A stretch of DNA of 64,000 nucleotides from Arenicola marina. Lineage: Eukaryota > Annelida > Polychaeta > Arenicolidae. The notes beneath the pieces were generated by a model, which was given only the letters and a program-made list of their open reading frames with translations, searched no databases and was not told the origin of the DNA. Below are positions 24,301 to 33,574 of the stretch, piece by piece (the first letter of the stretch is position 1; each line of letters starts with the position of its first letter). The position numbers and the translations under genes were made by a program. The DNA lies in the NCBI GenBank assembly GCA_964019135.1, contig OZ025249.1:38971247-39035246 (forward strand). The letters run 5' to 3'.

Positions 24301-27300
24301 GGAGTCGATCCGGAAGGCGTGCGGCCTGAGCCTGTATAAGTCTATATAGTTAACCACGTGTTCCTTGTCTGTGGTGATCCAGAGGAGTCGATCCGGAAAG
24401 CGTGCGGCCTGACCCTGTATAAGTCTATATATTTGACCACGTGTTCCTTGTCTGTGGTGATCCAGAAGAGTCGATCCGGAAGGCGTGCGGCCTGACCCTG
24501 TATAAGTCTATATAGTTGACCACGTGTTCCTTGTCTGTGGTGATCCAGAAGAGTCGATCCGGAAGGCGTGCGGCCTGACCCTGTATAAATCTATATAGTT
24601 AACCACGTGTTTCTTGTCTGTGGTGATCCAGATGAGTCGATCCGGAAAGCGTGCGGCCTGACCCTGCACGCCATTAACCAGCAGGCCCCGGACGTCCTGA
24701 AGAGCCACGGAGCGGCCGCCCTCCCGCTGGCCTTTCTCGCCATGCACGAGAAACCCCCAGGTATGTGATCCGGGGGGTGGGGGGGTCGGCCCGGGCCCTG
24801 GGTATCAGCGTGACCAGATAGATCTTGGTGGGGTGCAGTTTAAGTGTGTTTTGCTAAAATCCTTGCCTTTCATGCAGTTGTTCGATTGCAAATGACGTCA
24901 CAAGTCAGTTCCTGGATATTGACTCCTTGTGCCACGATGGATGAAATTTGTACAATACGCCACGTAGACATGGGGTATAAGCTATATCACTATTAAGTAT
25001 TCGGTGTAATTATTACTCATACGATAAACGACTAATTTACGCCATTTAACGTCATTTGCGTGCAATATGCATATTAAACGTCACTGTTGCCCAGTTTGAA
25101 ATGAAGTGACCGTTTCTCGTTCCGTCAGAGGGGACTTCAACAGACAAGAAGACCTCGTTATGGGAGGAAGTATGGCTGGATGCTACGCCGGGTAAGCTAC
25201 CGTCCATTCCGGGAGTTCACCTCTCGCGAATGAATTTTATTTGATCTCTGGACCTTTATATATATCCTTGTAACCGCCAGACCCACACTACCGTAGAACC
25301 GCCGTTGCGTGTTCAAGCGGTGTGCAGTTGTAGGCCCAGAAAGGCCGGCCACCCGACTATCCTAGAACCGCCGTTGCGTGTTCATGCGGTGTGCATGTGC
25401 AGAACCCAGAATGCTGCCGTTTGGCTATTTATAGCAACGATTTAGCACACACTGGGGATTCTACGCTACTCCCGGCCTCTCGGGGCCTGCAAATCGCTAC
25501 GCATTACAAGGCACCGGCGGTTGAAAGGATATAGGTATACCTTTCTTTGATAAGTCGAATACTTTTCGAACGTGCAACAGCGAAGTAGAAATAAATTTAA
25601 ATAACAAGGACCACTTGTAATAACTTTCTTTTACACTCCATCCCACGTGACAGGCAGCGAGGGCGGAGTGCGCCTGTACCTGACGGAGCTGGTGGATCTC
25701 ACGCAGAGGGCGCTACAATCGCAGTCCTGGCCAATGAAGGCGCAAGCGGCCAGCGCCATGGCAACCATGGCGGACAAGCTCAAGGCCAACCTGGGTCCCC
25801 CTTACTTGGGGCTCCTGCTGGGGGCCCTCCTGGGTGGCCTGCCCGGGCGAACCTGGACCGGCAAGGTAGAATTGGCCACAGGGTGCTTCTCTATAGAGTA
25901 AAGTAACGAAAGGCGATTGTACCGTACGTCATGTTGAAACTGCTGATACAACAATTTTTCACCTGCAATATGATTTTCTTTTGGAGACCTGTTTTGGACA
26001 GTATTTGTTTTGGGTGGGGCGTGGGGGGGGGTGGTAAAGAGTAGGGGGCTTGTCTGGTCAGTCAGCTCGAAAGCTTTTGTAGCGGTAGCCACCATAGGAT
26101 GCGTGTAAGGGGCAGGGTGGGGTAAGGTCAGCACACAGTATTTGGCTTCCTTGCTTCCTGTCAAACAAAGCCTGACACGAGTTTAAAGGAATCGGTCGAG
26201 CGGGAGGGGGAGGGGGGAGGTGTCACAAACTTAGCCTCTTCGTATACAAGAAAGCCGCACACGGGATGCTCGAGCGGCCCAAAGCATCAATTCGTGTCAT
26301 TCATTTCCATCTATTAGCCAAAGAGATAAACAGCTTAATGGTACTTATTCGCTCACATCATATCGTGTCTTTGGTTGTAGAACTCCTTGTTGGAAGCACT
26401 TGCGACGGTGTGCTTGGCTTGCAAGTGAGTCACCTTTCATGTCGCGTTCCACATGTAGACATTTAGACTTTTCTATATACTTTATGTTTTCATTTTATTC
26501 ATAATACTCTTCTTATATTTTTTAAATGACTGGTATTCTTAATAATTCATTTGATTGATTAATGAATACTTCATTTTATTCATGTTATAATGAATATGTT
26601 ATTATTTTGTATAATTGATCATAAAACTAAATTTGAATGCATTTAATTGTTCAGTTTAATGCGCTTGTAAAGCTCCGAAATATGCTAACGAGGTTCAACT
26701 TGCTCTGCGCAGAGATGCCATGCGCACGGCACGCGACGGGCAAGCGTCCATCGATGACGTCATAAGCGCCCTGCTCAAGGAGGCCAGGAAAGACAACCTT
26801 ATGTACAAGATGGACGCTCTGCGTCACGTGACCGACATCCTGGAGGCCTATGAGGTGGACAACTTCCGGGACATCCACGAAATCCTCCAGCCAATGCTAG
26901 CCAAGGTGAAGGTCATTCAGAGAGTTGCCTGTCCAACATACGTATGGGTATTTTTTTTTATTCTGCGATGGGTTATGATGAGATAAATGCGGAATAACGA
27001 AGACACTTGTTTTCCGTACCTGAGTGTGGAAACATTGCATGTTATACAATGCCTAATAGACTACCTATGCAAGTGTACAATTCAATTTTACCTGCCATGA
27101 CCCTCACCTGCCACGACTCTACGATATATTTTCATGGCCAACGGCTCTGCCATGACCCGCGTTCCCTGGCTCTACCATTTCATTCATAACCTGGTTCTCT
27201 TCTTCACTGTCTTGCCCTGCCATGACCGGGGCCGGCGCAATAGCTCAGCGAGCTAGAGCGCTCGCCCTGAGTGCTCTGGTCACCTGCGAGCCTAACGGCA

Positions 27301-30300
27301 CGTGGATCGGTGGTTCGAGCCCTGCTGTGGCCATGTCTGTGTGGTCGCAGGATAAAGATCCCATGTCTTTCTTCTTAAAGAGTAGGGGGTTACCCACGGG
27401 GACATGGCTCTACTCCCCCTTCCTTCTCCCATTGACGCGATATGACCAAAAGTGGTTAAAGCGTCCTGAATAACCAACCAACGAACCTGCCATGACCCTC
27501 TCCCCCATCCCTTCCCATTACCTGATACCTTGCCTAACTCATTCTGTTCTGCAATGACCTGGTTCCTTGTCTCATTTTCCTGCCATTACCTGCTTCCCCT
27601 AATCACTCCTATCATGATCCTCGTGGCCGGGTTCCCTGACTCACTCTTCCCTGCCATGTCCTTATGAACTGGTTCCCTGACTCACTGTCCCCTGCCATGT
27701 CCATATTAACTGGTTCCCTGACTCACTCTTCCCTGCCATGTCCTTATGAACTGGTTCCCTGACTCACTGTCCCCTGCCATGTCCATATTAACTGGTTCCC
27801 TGACTTACTCTCCCCTGCCATGTCCATATGAACTGGTTCCCTGACTCACCTTAGCGTTTTGTTCCAGACCAAGCCTGCCGACGATGCCGACGTTGGCAAG
27901 GACGCTTGGCTGGAGTTCCAGGAGGTGGCCTACCTCAGCCTGGGCAAGGCGTGGCCCGGCCCAGCCCACACCGACACACAAGGTAACCGTACTGCGTACA
28001 CATATACAACGTATCTCCCTGGCCGATACATGTAATACATGTGTGCATACAACAGGAATACAATTTCAAAAACAGAAGAATTGATTCAAATTTTATGCGA
28101 GAAGAATGAAATCAAATTTCATGCAAGAAAAATTCAGTCAAATTTCATGCAAGAAAAATTAAGTCAAATTTCATGCAAGATAAAATTAAGTCAAATTTCA
28201 TGCAAGAATTATGACATCAAATATCATGCAAGAATTATGACATCAAATTTCATGCAAGAATTATGACATCAAATTTCATGCAAGAATTATGACATCAACA
28301 GGCTGTCCAGTGATCCTACTTTTCCTACTTTTTCCTACTTTTTTGTCTCCATCCTATTTTTCCTACTTTTTCTTCAAAATGCCTACATTTTCCTACTTTT
28401 GGGTCTTTGCTTCACCAGGCGCAATTTCAAAATGTCGTGAATTGCTGTAAAAGTGTGTATATCGCTTCTATTATTGCAAAAGTCAGAGGTATTTTGTTTT
28501 TGCGTCCTGATATATCTTTAAATCAACACTAGTGTCTGTCAAGTTCTAATAATGAAAATACAGGTACAGCTGAGCAGCATATAAGAAATGTTCTAAAGAG
28601 GCATTTTCCCAGTAATATAACTTTTTGTCATTTGTTTATCCGGAATAATGTTGCTACATTTTTTAGTCATACTTTTTGCTTCTATTTTCCTACTTTTGTC
28701 CTACTTTTTCTGTATTTCCATTCCTACTTTTGTCCTACTTTTTCATGAGGGTGTGCTGGACAGCCTGCATCAAATTTCATGCAAGGAGAATGAAATCGAA
28801 TGTTTAAGCATGGGGGATTCCTTCTCTGCTCTTATATGGTTTGTATGGCATTCCACATCGAAATGAATGTCTAGATCATCCCTTTAAATCACTCCAACGG
28901 CCTCTTTTTTTTTTCTTTACCGCAGATTCCTTCCGAGAATCCATGAGCTGTCTGCTATGCGGTATCTTACAAAACAGCTTGTGGAAGGTGGAATTAGCGT
29001 CTCTGAAGTCCTGTACAAAGTTCCTTAGCAGGTGAGTTCATAGCGCTGGACATAGTTACCTCCCGGCACAATTTAACATGACCCCCCTGTTATAAAGGGG
29101 TCAAGCCTGGGTTCTCGCTTTGTTTACTATCTATGTCTATCCTGATCTTAATTTACTACTTTAGATTGACTTGTGAGTCTGAACTTGCTGTGTCGAAAGT
29201 CTTTTGTGAGCCCCAATTGACTATCAACCTTAGTTAATCAGTTTCAATTGACGGCATCAAAAAGGCTTGTAAGAGTAAAGTTAATCTAGTACATTTCAAA
29301 GTAGTTCACATTACATTATAATCAGCGACTTCCTATTCTGTTGTAATTCCATATAAAATGCCGGTATTTATGCCGTTGAGGTGCGCATAGATAACATGTT
29401 CGGTGTGACGGTTATCGGTAAATATACCGATCACTTCTATTTACTATACAAGCCTTATTATTTATATCCATTTGTACAATTATCTTTCAGGATGCACCTG
29501 ACAGCCACTGACAGTGATAAACAGTTCCTGCAGCAGCACGTGACCATTCCGTTGTTACCATGCCTGTGTAGATCTCTAGGTTTGTATAATCTATTACTGG
29601 ACTAACTTGGGAGCCAAGGATATTAAAATTGTGATGAATATATGTTATTTGTGTAGCTTAAAACGTTAACGTAATGAAGTTACCAAAGTCGATATTATCT
29701 GTGTCTTGGATTGTAAATGTAGGCCTTAAATATCCAGTTTTTGTCATACTTGTCGCATAACTATTGTATAGACCCTTTTGACAATGATAAATGGGGAAAA
29801 GACGCTTTCTAGGTTCAAGTAGCCGTGTAAAGTTATTCCGGAACTCTCGAAACATGGGTTAGAATTGCAGGAAATATTAGCCTTGTCGTAAATTTAATTA
29901 AAGTAAATACGTATTCATCTTTCTCTTGTTTACAGGAAACAAAAAGTATCAGTCCATACGGTCTGAGGGTCTGTCGGTCATACAGACCTTGCTCAAACTT
30001 CTATGTGGTAAGTCCCCCACTTTATTCCTATTTGTCTCGGCCTGTTTTATACATAAATATGACATATAAACTTTTCAAGTATTATTCCATGTATTGTCAA
30101 CGCTGAGAATATTATGTATGAGGAATTTGTTATTGTCTATTGTGTGAATATTGTTGCTGGCATCAACATCGAATGTCTTGGATAATGGCAGATGATGACA
30201 GATATTTATGATTTATCTCTAGTTTCAAATAGATGGATTAATTAATCTTCGACCTGTTGTTTAGTTAGTTAGCAGCATATCAAGATTATGAAGAAATAAC

Positions 30301-30458
30301 ATCGAGGGTGTTTTTCAGATATTGACCAGATGTCGTTGATATCAAGCGAAGTGAGAGGACAACTGAGGACCTGCCTCGAGACTGTCAGCAAGGAGGACTC
30401 GGTGCCTGAGCTCAGAGACACGGCGTCTTCACTTCTCAAACAACTCCCCAACGAGTGA
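389..30458 (+). CDS. ECPAS: Proteasome adaptor and scaffold protein ECM29 (C-terminal half, 25 exons)
   Basis: ECM29 is a HEAT-repeat protein that binds the 26S proteasome and tethers or checks it. Exons: 389-481, 1173-1287, 2008-2122, 2389-2457, 3054-3171, 3552-3722, 4457-4536, 18264-18417, 18938-19062, 19721-19883, 20626-20685, 21152-21241, 22142-22208, 22710-22801, 23455-23521, 24632-24760, 25129-25191, 25654-25865, 26381-26424, 26713-26905, 27868-27982, 28926-29031, 29491-29579, 29936-30007, 30319-30458 (TGA). All junctions are GT-AG and phases agree throughout, giving 913 codons, about half of the ~1,840-residue family length; the 5' half lies outside the window. Recognised blocks include [10 protein letters not shown] then [56 protein letters not shown] and LGKAWP, which match remembered human ECM29 in order. 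Helical repeats without catalytic residues fit the family. Introns not mentioned in other entries show nothing I can identify. Transcription of this gene would also traverse the snoRNA-like arrays. Confidence 0.93.
1807..1900 (+). repeat. Fragment of a TIR element (left end only)
   Basis: The stretch begins with CAGGCTGTCCAG and continues with repeated CCTACTTTTT-like runs. It matches the left end of the complete element at 28299-28767. No right terminus is visible, so it is a truncated copy inside an ECM29 intron. Confidence 0.5.
2477..2893 (+). repeat. Minisatellite, ~21 bp unit
   Basis: About 20 imperfect units built on GTAGCTAGTACATGTGTACC lie in the intron between the exons at 2389 and 3054. 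Units differ mainly by C/T changes within the ACATGTGTAC or ACACGTGTAC palindrome. No coding or RNA function is evident. Confidence 0.85.
3869..3902 (+). repeat. SINE-A 3' tail fragment
   Basis: The stretch matches the last ~34 bp of the SINE-A family (AAAGCGTCCTGAATATACAA followed by CCAACCAAT). It is a short remnant in an ECM29 intron. Confidence 0.6.
4104..4247 (+). mobile_element. SINE-A, 5'-truncated copy
   Basis: Family landmarks are present in order: GATAAAGATCC, AAAGAGTAGGGGGTTACCCC, GACATGGCTCC, TTCCTTCTCCCATTG, CGATATGA and the ATATACAACCAAC tail. The tRNA-like head is missing, as in typical 5' truncation during LINE-driven insertion. Confidence 0.8.
4962..5036 (+). ncRNA. Putative box C/D snoRNA, family 1 copy 1
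   Basis: The terminal stem is GAGGAA with TTCCTC plus an inner TGCA pair. C-like box ATGATGG, box C' TGATGA (consensus here, unlike later copies) and box D CTGA are present. The D' position reads TTGT and is probably lost. Processing from the ECM29 intron is inferred. Confidence 0.6.
5260..5336 (+). ncRNA. Putative box C/D snoRNA, family 1 copy 2
   Basis: ATGATGG (C), CTGA (D'), TGCTGA (C'-like) and CTGA (D) occur with the same spacing as in the other copies. The GAGGAA stem pairs imperfectly with TTCCTT. The D' guide TTTACGATCTAAGT is unchanged. Confidence 0.6.
5461..5534 (+). ncRNA. Putative box C/D snoRNA, family 1 copy 3 (C box weakened)
   Basis: The C position reads ATCATGG rather than RTGATGG, and the inner stem GCAT/GATG is altered. 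The D' guide, D' CTGA, C'-like TGCTGA, the D guide CAATACTTTG and D CTGA are intact. It may be a decaying copy. Confidence 0.5.
5676..5750 (+). ncRNA. Putative box C/D snoRNA, family 1 copy 4 (representative)
   Basis: The layout matches a box C/D snoRNA, which would direct fibrillarin-dependent 2'-O-methylation. The outer stem pairs 5677-5682 with 5745-5750, and TGCA at 5685-5688 pairs with TGCA at 5741-5744. Box C is GTGATGG 5690-5696, then a 14 nt guide at 5697-5710, D' CTGA 5711-5714, C' TGCTGA 5721-5726, a 10 nt segment, and D CTGA 5737-5740. Total length is 75 nt, within the usual 70-90. The sixth-to-last C base (G for A) and C' deviate from consensus, which is common for C'. I found no confident rRNA target for TTTACGATCTAAGT, so it is an orphan for now. 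Confidence 0.65.
5887..5963 (+). ncRNA. Putative box C/D snoRNA, family 1 copy 5
   Basis: C GTGATGG, D' CTGA, C'-like TGCTGA and D CTGA are present. The D'-C' spacer differs (CTCTTGT), while the D' guide is unchanged. The 3' stem reads GTTTCTC, so the outer stem is weakened. Confidence 0.55.
6065..6140 (+). ncRNA. Putative box C/D snoRNA, family 1 copy 6
   Basis: AAGGAA pairs with TTCCTT, a covarying change from GAGGAA/TTCCTC seen elsewhere, and TGCA pairs across the base. ATGATGG, CTGA, TGCTGA and CTGA are all in register, and both guides match the family consensus. Confidence 0.62.
6288..6311 (+). repeat. Remnant of family 1 snoRNA-like unit
   Basis: Only the D'-C'-D guide part (AATCATTTGCTGACAATACC) survives, with no C box, stem or D box. 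Its position continues the ~200 bp spacing of the family 1 copies. Confidence 0.5.
6404..6654 (+). mobile_element. SINE-A, near full length
   Basis: This is a tRNA-derived SINE. The head has a pol III A-box-like TAGCTCAGTGGGTTAGAG and a B-box-like GGTGGTTCG segment. The shared body (GATAAAGATCCC, GAGTATAGGGTTACCCC, GACATGGCTCC) and the ATATACAACGAAACC tail follow. It is inserted among the family 1 snoRNA-like copies. Confidence 0.85.
6826..6900 (+). ncRNA. Putative box C/D snoRNA, family 1 copy 7
   Basis: GAGGAAT pairs with ATTCCTC, and TGCA is present on both sides. Box C is ATGATGG, with D' CTGA, C'-like TGCTGA and D CTGA. The guide differs by one base (GTGTACGATCTAAGT). Confidence 0.6.
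7141..7217 (+). ncRNA. Putative box C/D snoRNA, family 1 copy 8 (degenerate 3' stem)
   Basis: The C position reads ATAATGG, D' CTGA is present, C' reads TGTTGA and D is CTGA. The 3' stem has become a T-run and no longer pairs with GAGGAA. It lies between the two families and is probably not functional. Confidence 0.4.
7838..8185. mobile_element. 348 bp TIR element (MITE-like), copy 1
   Basis: The ends GGGCGCATTTCTTTGG and CCAAAGAAATGCGCCC are perfect inverted repeats. They are flanked by AGT on both sides (7835-7837, 8186-8188), a possible 3 bp target duplication. It has no coding capacity. It splits the snoRNA-like array in the linker after the copy at 7752. A sister copy lies at 32773-33120. 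Confidence 0.85.
9760..9837 (+). ncRNA. Representative family 2 box C/D snoRNA unit
   Basis: The outer stem pairs GAGGAA 9760-9765 with TTCCTC 9832-9837, and the inner stem pairs TGCA 9769-9772 with TGCA 9825-9828. Box C ATGATGA is at 9773-9779, followed by a 14 nt guide TTTTGCATGTCAGT at 9780-9793 and D' CTGA at 9794-9797. After a 3 nt spacer come C' TGATGA 9801-9806, a 14 nt guide CACTATTTTCATTT at 9807-9820 and D CTGA 9821-9824. All four boxes match consensus exactly and the two guides have equal length. It is listed apart from the array to document the box positions. Confidence 0.72.
11976..12047 (-). mobile_element. SINE-B 3' fragment, reversed, inside a snoRNA-like unit
   Basis: The sequence is the reverse complement of the 3' part of the SINE-B copy at 21325-21507 (from the GGAGGTTCCTTGGCCCAATT segment to its end). 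It is bounded by a 12 bp direct repeat TTTCATTTCTGA at 11964-11975 and 12048-12059, a classic target-site duplication. The host unit's D box is duplicated and separated from its C box. Confidence 0.85.
13996..14113 (-). mobile_element. SINE-A 5' half, reversed
   Basis: Read on the minus strand, it begins at the tRNA-like head (GGGGCCGCCTCAATAGCTGG) and ends near CATGTCTGTGTGG of the family body. It is the only SINE-A copy on the minus strand and lies just before the 68 bp satellite. Confidence 0.75.
14135..18236 (+). repeat. 68 bp satellite array, ~60 units
   Basis: The unit reads AGCTGTCTGTATGGTGCTCT, ACATCATGTACTCAGTGACC, TCACAGTGACCTCTGTCCTG, TATCACAC. Most units differ by single bases. 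Partially duplicated units with an extra CACAGTGACCT recur near 14930, 15543, 16783 and 17403. A rare CCCGTATCATACAG variant recurs near 16120 and 17980. The spacings give a ~620 bp higher-order repeat and a ~1,860 bp segmental copy. The array grades into TCACACAG, the acceptor of the next ECM29 exon. Confidence 0.95.
19449..19707 (+). mobile_element. SINE-A, full length, ending 13 bp before an exon acceptor
   Basis: This is a complete copy: GGCCGGCCCGGTAGCTCAGT head, B-box region GGTGGTTCGCGCC, GATAAAGATCC, GAGTAGGGGGTTACCCCCGG, and the ATATACAACCAACGAAT tail. The ECM29 exon begins at 19721, so the branch point and upstream tract of that 3' splice site must be SINE-derived. Confidence 0.9.
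19830..20164 (+). repeat. Four tandem copies of an exon 3' end with its donor
   Basis: The last 54 bp of the ECM29 exon at 19721-19883 plus its donor (GTACGT) are repeated. Copies: 19830-19883 (authentic), 19933-19986, 20022-20075 and 20111-20164 (donor GTATGT). The extra copies are preceded by CTACTACAG or CTACCACAG, which resembles an acceptor. Each copy would encode 18 in-frame residues starting [10 protein letters not shown]. The gaps of 35-49 bp are too short for ordinary introns, so alternative donor use is more plausible than microexons. Confidence 0.9.
20716..20948 (+). mobile_element. SINE-A with a deletion in the tRNA head
   Basis: The copy starts GGCCGGCCCGGTAGTGGGC and lacks the part of the head between the A box and the TTGAGTGCTCTGGCC segment. 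The body and the CAACCAACCAAT tail are complete. Confidence 0.85.
21325..21507 (+). mobile_element. SINE-B (second tRNA-derived family), full length
   Basis: The head is tRNA-like, with A box TGGTGTAGTGGTTAGCGC and B box GGGTTCGAATCC. The body follows (GGCACCTAATCTGGGGCATG, GGAGGTTCCTTGGCCCAATT), then a tail rich in AAAACACCAACATTCC. It is not a functional tRNA gene because the 3' body continues and related copies recur. Confidence 0.85.
21509..21636 (+). mobile_element. SINE-B, diverged copy
   Basis: GGCTGAGTGGTAGAACCC, GGTTCAAAACCC and GAAGGTTCCTTGGCCCAGTT align to the SINE-B head, B box and body. It is older than its left neighbour and directly adjacent to it. Confidence 0.7.
21750..21922 (+). 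mobile_element. SINE-B, diverged copy
   Basis: CTGGTGTAGTAGTTAACACA (A box), GGGTTGGAATCC (B box) and CGGGAGGTGCTTTGGCACAG align to SINE-B. It is the third copy in 600 bp of one ECM29 intron. Confidence 0.75.
23771..24631 (+). repeat. 83 bp tandem array that repeats an exon's acceptor and 5' end
   Basis: Ten units of exactly 83 bp precede the ECM29 exon at 24632. Each carries GTGATCCAG followed by AGGAGTCGATCCGGAAGGCG and TGCGGCCTGA, the start of that exon (real copy GATGAGTCGATCC...), then TATAAGTCTATATAGTTAAC. Using a decoy acceptor would read [10 protein letters not shown] and then hit TAG within the unit. Confidence 0.93.
25285..25400 (+). repeat. Two-copy tandem repeat
   Basis: TAGAACCGCCGTTGCGTGTT and GCGGTGTGCA occur twice about 70 bp apart in an ECM29 intron. 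No further role is apparent. Confidence 0.6.
27229..27483 (+). mobile_element. SINE-A, full length
   Basis: The copy has a clean A box region (TAGCTCAGCGAGCTAGAGCG), a B box GGTTCGAGCCC and all body landmarks. The tail is GAATAACCAACCAACGAACC. It lies in a CTGCCATGACC-rich stretch of an ECM29 intron. Confidence 0.9.
27620..27855 (+). repeat. Minisatellite, ~40 bp unit
   Basis: About five units of GGTTCCCTGACTCACTCTTC followed by CCTGCCATGTCC and TTATGAACT run up to the acceptor of the exon at 27868. Confidence 0.85.
28085..28298 (+). repeat. Minisatellite, ~26 bp unit
   Basis: Repeated CAAATTTCATGCAAGAAT units in an ECM29 intron are split by the TIR element that follows, and the array resumes at 28768. 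Confidence 0.85.
28299..28767. mobile_element. 469 bp TIR element (MITE-like)
   Basis: The termini are CAGGCTGTCCAG and CTGGACAGCCTG, with CATCAA on both flanks (28293-28298, 28768-28773) as target duplication or minisatellite context. The interior is rich in TTTTCCTACTTTT motifs, which appear in both orientations. It has no ORF of note. A left-end relative lies at 1807. Confidence 0.8.
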
Positions 30459-33400
30459 ATGACACCAGTATGGTGCCCCTTGCCCTCTTGTCTCATCTTG
30501 CCTTGTTTGGTCTTGTCCATAATGCTTCAGTTATGCTACAGTAACAACACAAAATGTAAACAGATCATTAGATCATGCCATTTTGAAGTCACATGTGTTT
30601 TACTGATATCCTTTTTTTCGGACACAGGGTGGTTTCCATTGAACAGTCGATACTTGACGAGATGGGCCATAAATACTGTACTGGGTAGTTGGCGTTCGTT
30701 TAGATAATGGGTAATATGGTATAATAGGGCTCTTACTGTAGAACCCAGTACACATCTAAAAAGTTTTGGAAACTTTGTGCCCGAAACATTGTGTCCGAAA
30801 CAAACCGTTAAGATCTAGAAGTTTCTGCGACACAAAGTTGCCGAAAGCTGTGCTTGTGTTGTATTTAGGCCTATCTCTACCTCTCGCCATCTCTCTGAGA
30901 CATTGAACCAGAGGGATATCCACTTTGGACCACAGCATAAGGGTCTATAAAATAATATGGAGGATTCATTACACAAACGGCCCATCGCCTTCAAGAGTCA
31001 CTGGGCATTCTTTTGGAGATTTAATTCTTATTCTCTTTCAGGTTGAGAGTTGTGTTCAATTTCGTTAGCTTCGGTTAATACCACTTAACCGTGGTATACA
31101 CTTCGCATGAAGACGGAAATGTATGTAAATGAAGGGATGTGCATAGCAATTACTAATTTATTAAAAGCAAATATCTTGTGTGCAAATTCACGTGCGGATT
31201 TATTCACAGTAGAGCTATTCAGATGCAATTTAGTCTCGTTATAGTTATTTCACCATTACTGTTTATAATAGTCTTCCTAATTAAAGGAGGGCTTACAATT
31301 CGGGAACTGAGAGCTGCAACAAAGTATATATGTGTATATTTATAAGGAATGAATATATGAAACTTCTTCTACAACTTTACTTATGTATTTAATAACGAAA
31401 TTGCTTGTTAATGCCGTGTTATGTGAGAAAGAGATTATGCACGAATGATCCATATAAGGAATAAAGGAAGGAAGAAAAAAGTACTTTTTTTTTGCTTTTG
31501 TCTTCCCACTTGTGGAAAATGAAATATAATTGCTATACGTTGCTTTAATATTGCGGTGTACCTTATTTTTGATACTATGGTAACAGAATTTCGATAATCT
31601 GAATGTGTTCCCTGTGACAAGTAATTATAGAGCACAAACCGGAAAAAATGTACGGTAGCTGATAAGATTCTGGTTGCACCAATGAAAGTGTTCAACGGAG
31701 GTCGTTCCACAAACGACATAGACGTTCTGCACTACGTAATCTGAACTATAAGAGACATTATTTCGCAAAAAAATTAATTAGCAATTCGATAAGTTTTCCC
31801 CACATGCATACATAACTTAATTTGATCGAGGTCAAGAACCCGCAGCTCTTAATTTGACAACTCTTTAGTGAGCATGAACCGTACGATAAAGCGTGGATTT
31901 TCTTCTTATTCTGCATCATTGTGACACCAAGACCGTTCAGGTCCACCGCTAGGTGGGGCGGTATTGATGTAAGGAGCGAGCAACCTGCTGGCAGATTAAC
32001 AGTCTATGGCACGTTTTTGTTGGTTGTAGGAGGGGGTCAGGTTGAGGTGTCCATCGTTCTGGGATATGGATTTATGATGTATGTCCCCTTTTTTATTACT
32101 AAAATCAGTACACAAATAACACAAGAGCAATCGAAAGAACCAACATTTGTTTGAAACATAATATCGTGCACATTCATTTATTAGGAAATAAAACATTTTG
32201 TACCTGACGATCTGCAAACCACCGATCGACGCACGTGGTCCACAGAAATTGATGTTATCGGTCGAAATCGATTCCTCGAAAGGGCTTTTAGCCGACTGCA
32301 TGAAATCATTTAAATGTTTATATTACCTAAGCAGTAATCAAATGCAAGCTATTTAAAAACATTGTGAGCATAAAATTTCTATGCTGACAGTATATGTGGC
32401 ATAAATATACTTAATCATTTTATAAGCAAGATCGAGAAGCTGTTTGTGATTTCCAGATTCCGCGGCGTACGCTGCAGCTTTCTGTGCGAAACTAAAATAA
32501 TGATCGTTTTGGGGTCAAGGTCGGAAGTCATGTGATACGATTCACTTGGTTGGTAAACATATTCTTGAACAAGTTTGATGTAAATCTGGCTTTACTTGAA
32601 ACGAAAAGTTAATGCAACAGAAACATATGTCTTACTCAATTAAACGCATTATAGCTTCATTTTACCTATCTGTAGCTGCGCCTATATTTATCTGTTACTG
32701 AGTTTTAACTGGGAGGCCAGTAGAAGCTGAGGTGAGAAACCTGGATCCCTGGAATTGGAAACAGAAATCTTTGGGCGCATTTCTTTGGGCCAGGTTCGAT
32801 ATCCCGCCCTGGGCCCGCAACACATGACAGGGAACTTCCGAGTATGCCGATAGGGATATGCCTATTCTAATGAAGTGCACACACCCTTCACATCCGGTGG
32901 ACATTAAGGCACTGGAACCAACCTACTCTTCATCACCTTTTAATCAGCCGCCATCTTCTCCAGAATGCCCCGTGCTGTTTAGAACGGGACACATCGGCAT
33001 ACCGAATGCATGCGTGCGCATCCATACTCGGGTGAAAGAAGTGTCGGGCGGTGAACCGATGCGTAATGTGCGTATTCGGTCCACCATAGGGATATACCTG
33101 GGGTATCAAAGAAATGCGCCTTTTGCTTTGGCCAGTTTGGGCTTTGACTTTTCTTTGCCTTTCGCTTTAACGTAAAATAAAGTCAAAGTTTAAGGTGGCT
33201 ATTTCATACTTCTCGTTTGTTTGTGTTTATTGGTAAAAATCAAGGCTATTGTAAAAAAAATAATGTAATTACAGCAGTGGTCTTTGGTGCAAGTGCCTAT
33301 AAAATGTACAAGCAAGCCAGCTTCTCTAGGGGCATCATGTTAAAATCCTTTGACGTTAGTAGGGAATCGACTAGCTTTTATTATAATATGTGCTCGAACA

Positions 33401-33574
33401 ATCATAGTGTTTACATATTTTATATACCTTGTTCTATCATCTGACATCAATAAAGTGTGTTGATACTAGGTTGTTTCGGTTATATTTTCGCAAAGAAATG
33501 TTAAAACACATAACTGTTCCCAACCAGCCATCTGCCATATTTGTTTTGGGCGGATGCTGGTACCTGTGAATGCG
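30459..33574. other. Intergenic, including the likely ECM29 3' UTR
   Basis: This is AT-rich sequence after the ECM29 stop. Candidate polyadenylation signals AATAAA lie at 31460-31465 and 32187-32192; neither can be confirmed. A TIR element occupies 32773-33120. No other gene is recognisable on either strand. Confidence 0.6.
32773..33120. mobile_element. 348 bp TIR element (MITE-like), copy 2
   Basis: It has the same length as, and very high similarity to, the element at 7838-8185, with ends GGGCGCATTTCTTTGG and CAAAGAAATGCGCC. Flanking TTT (32770-32772, 33121-33123) fits a 3 bp target duplication. Confidence 0.85.
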
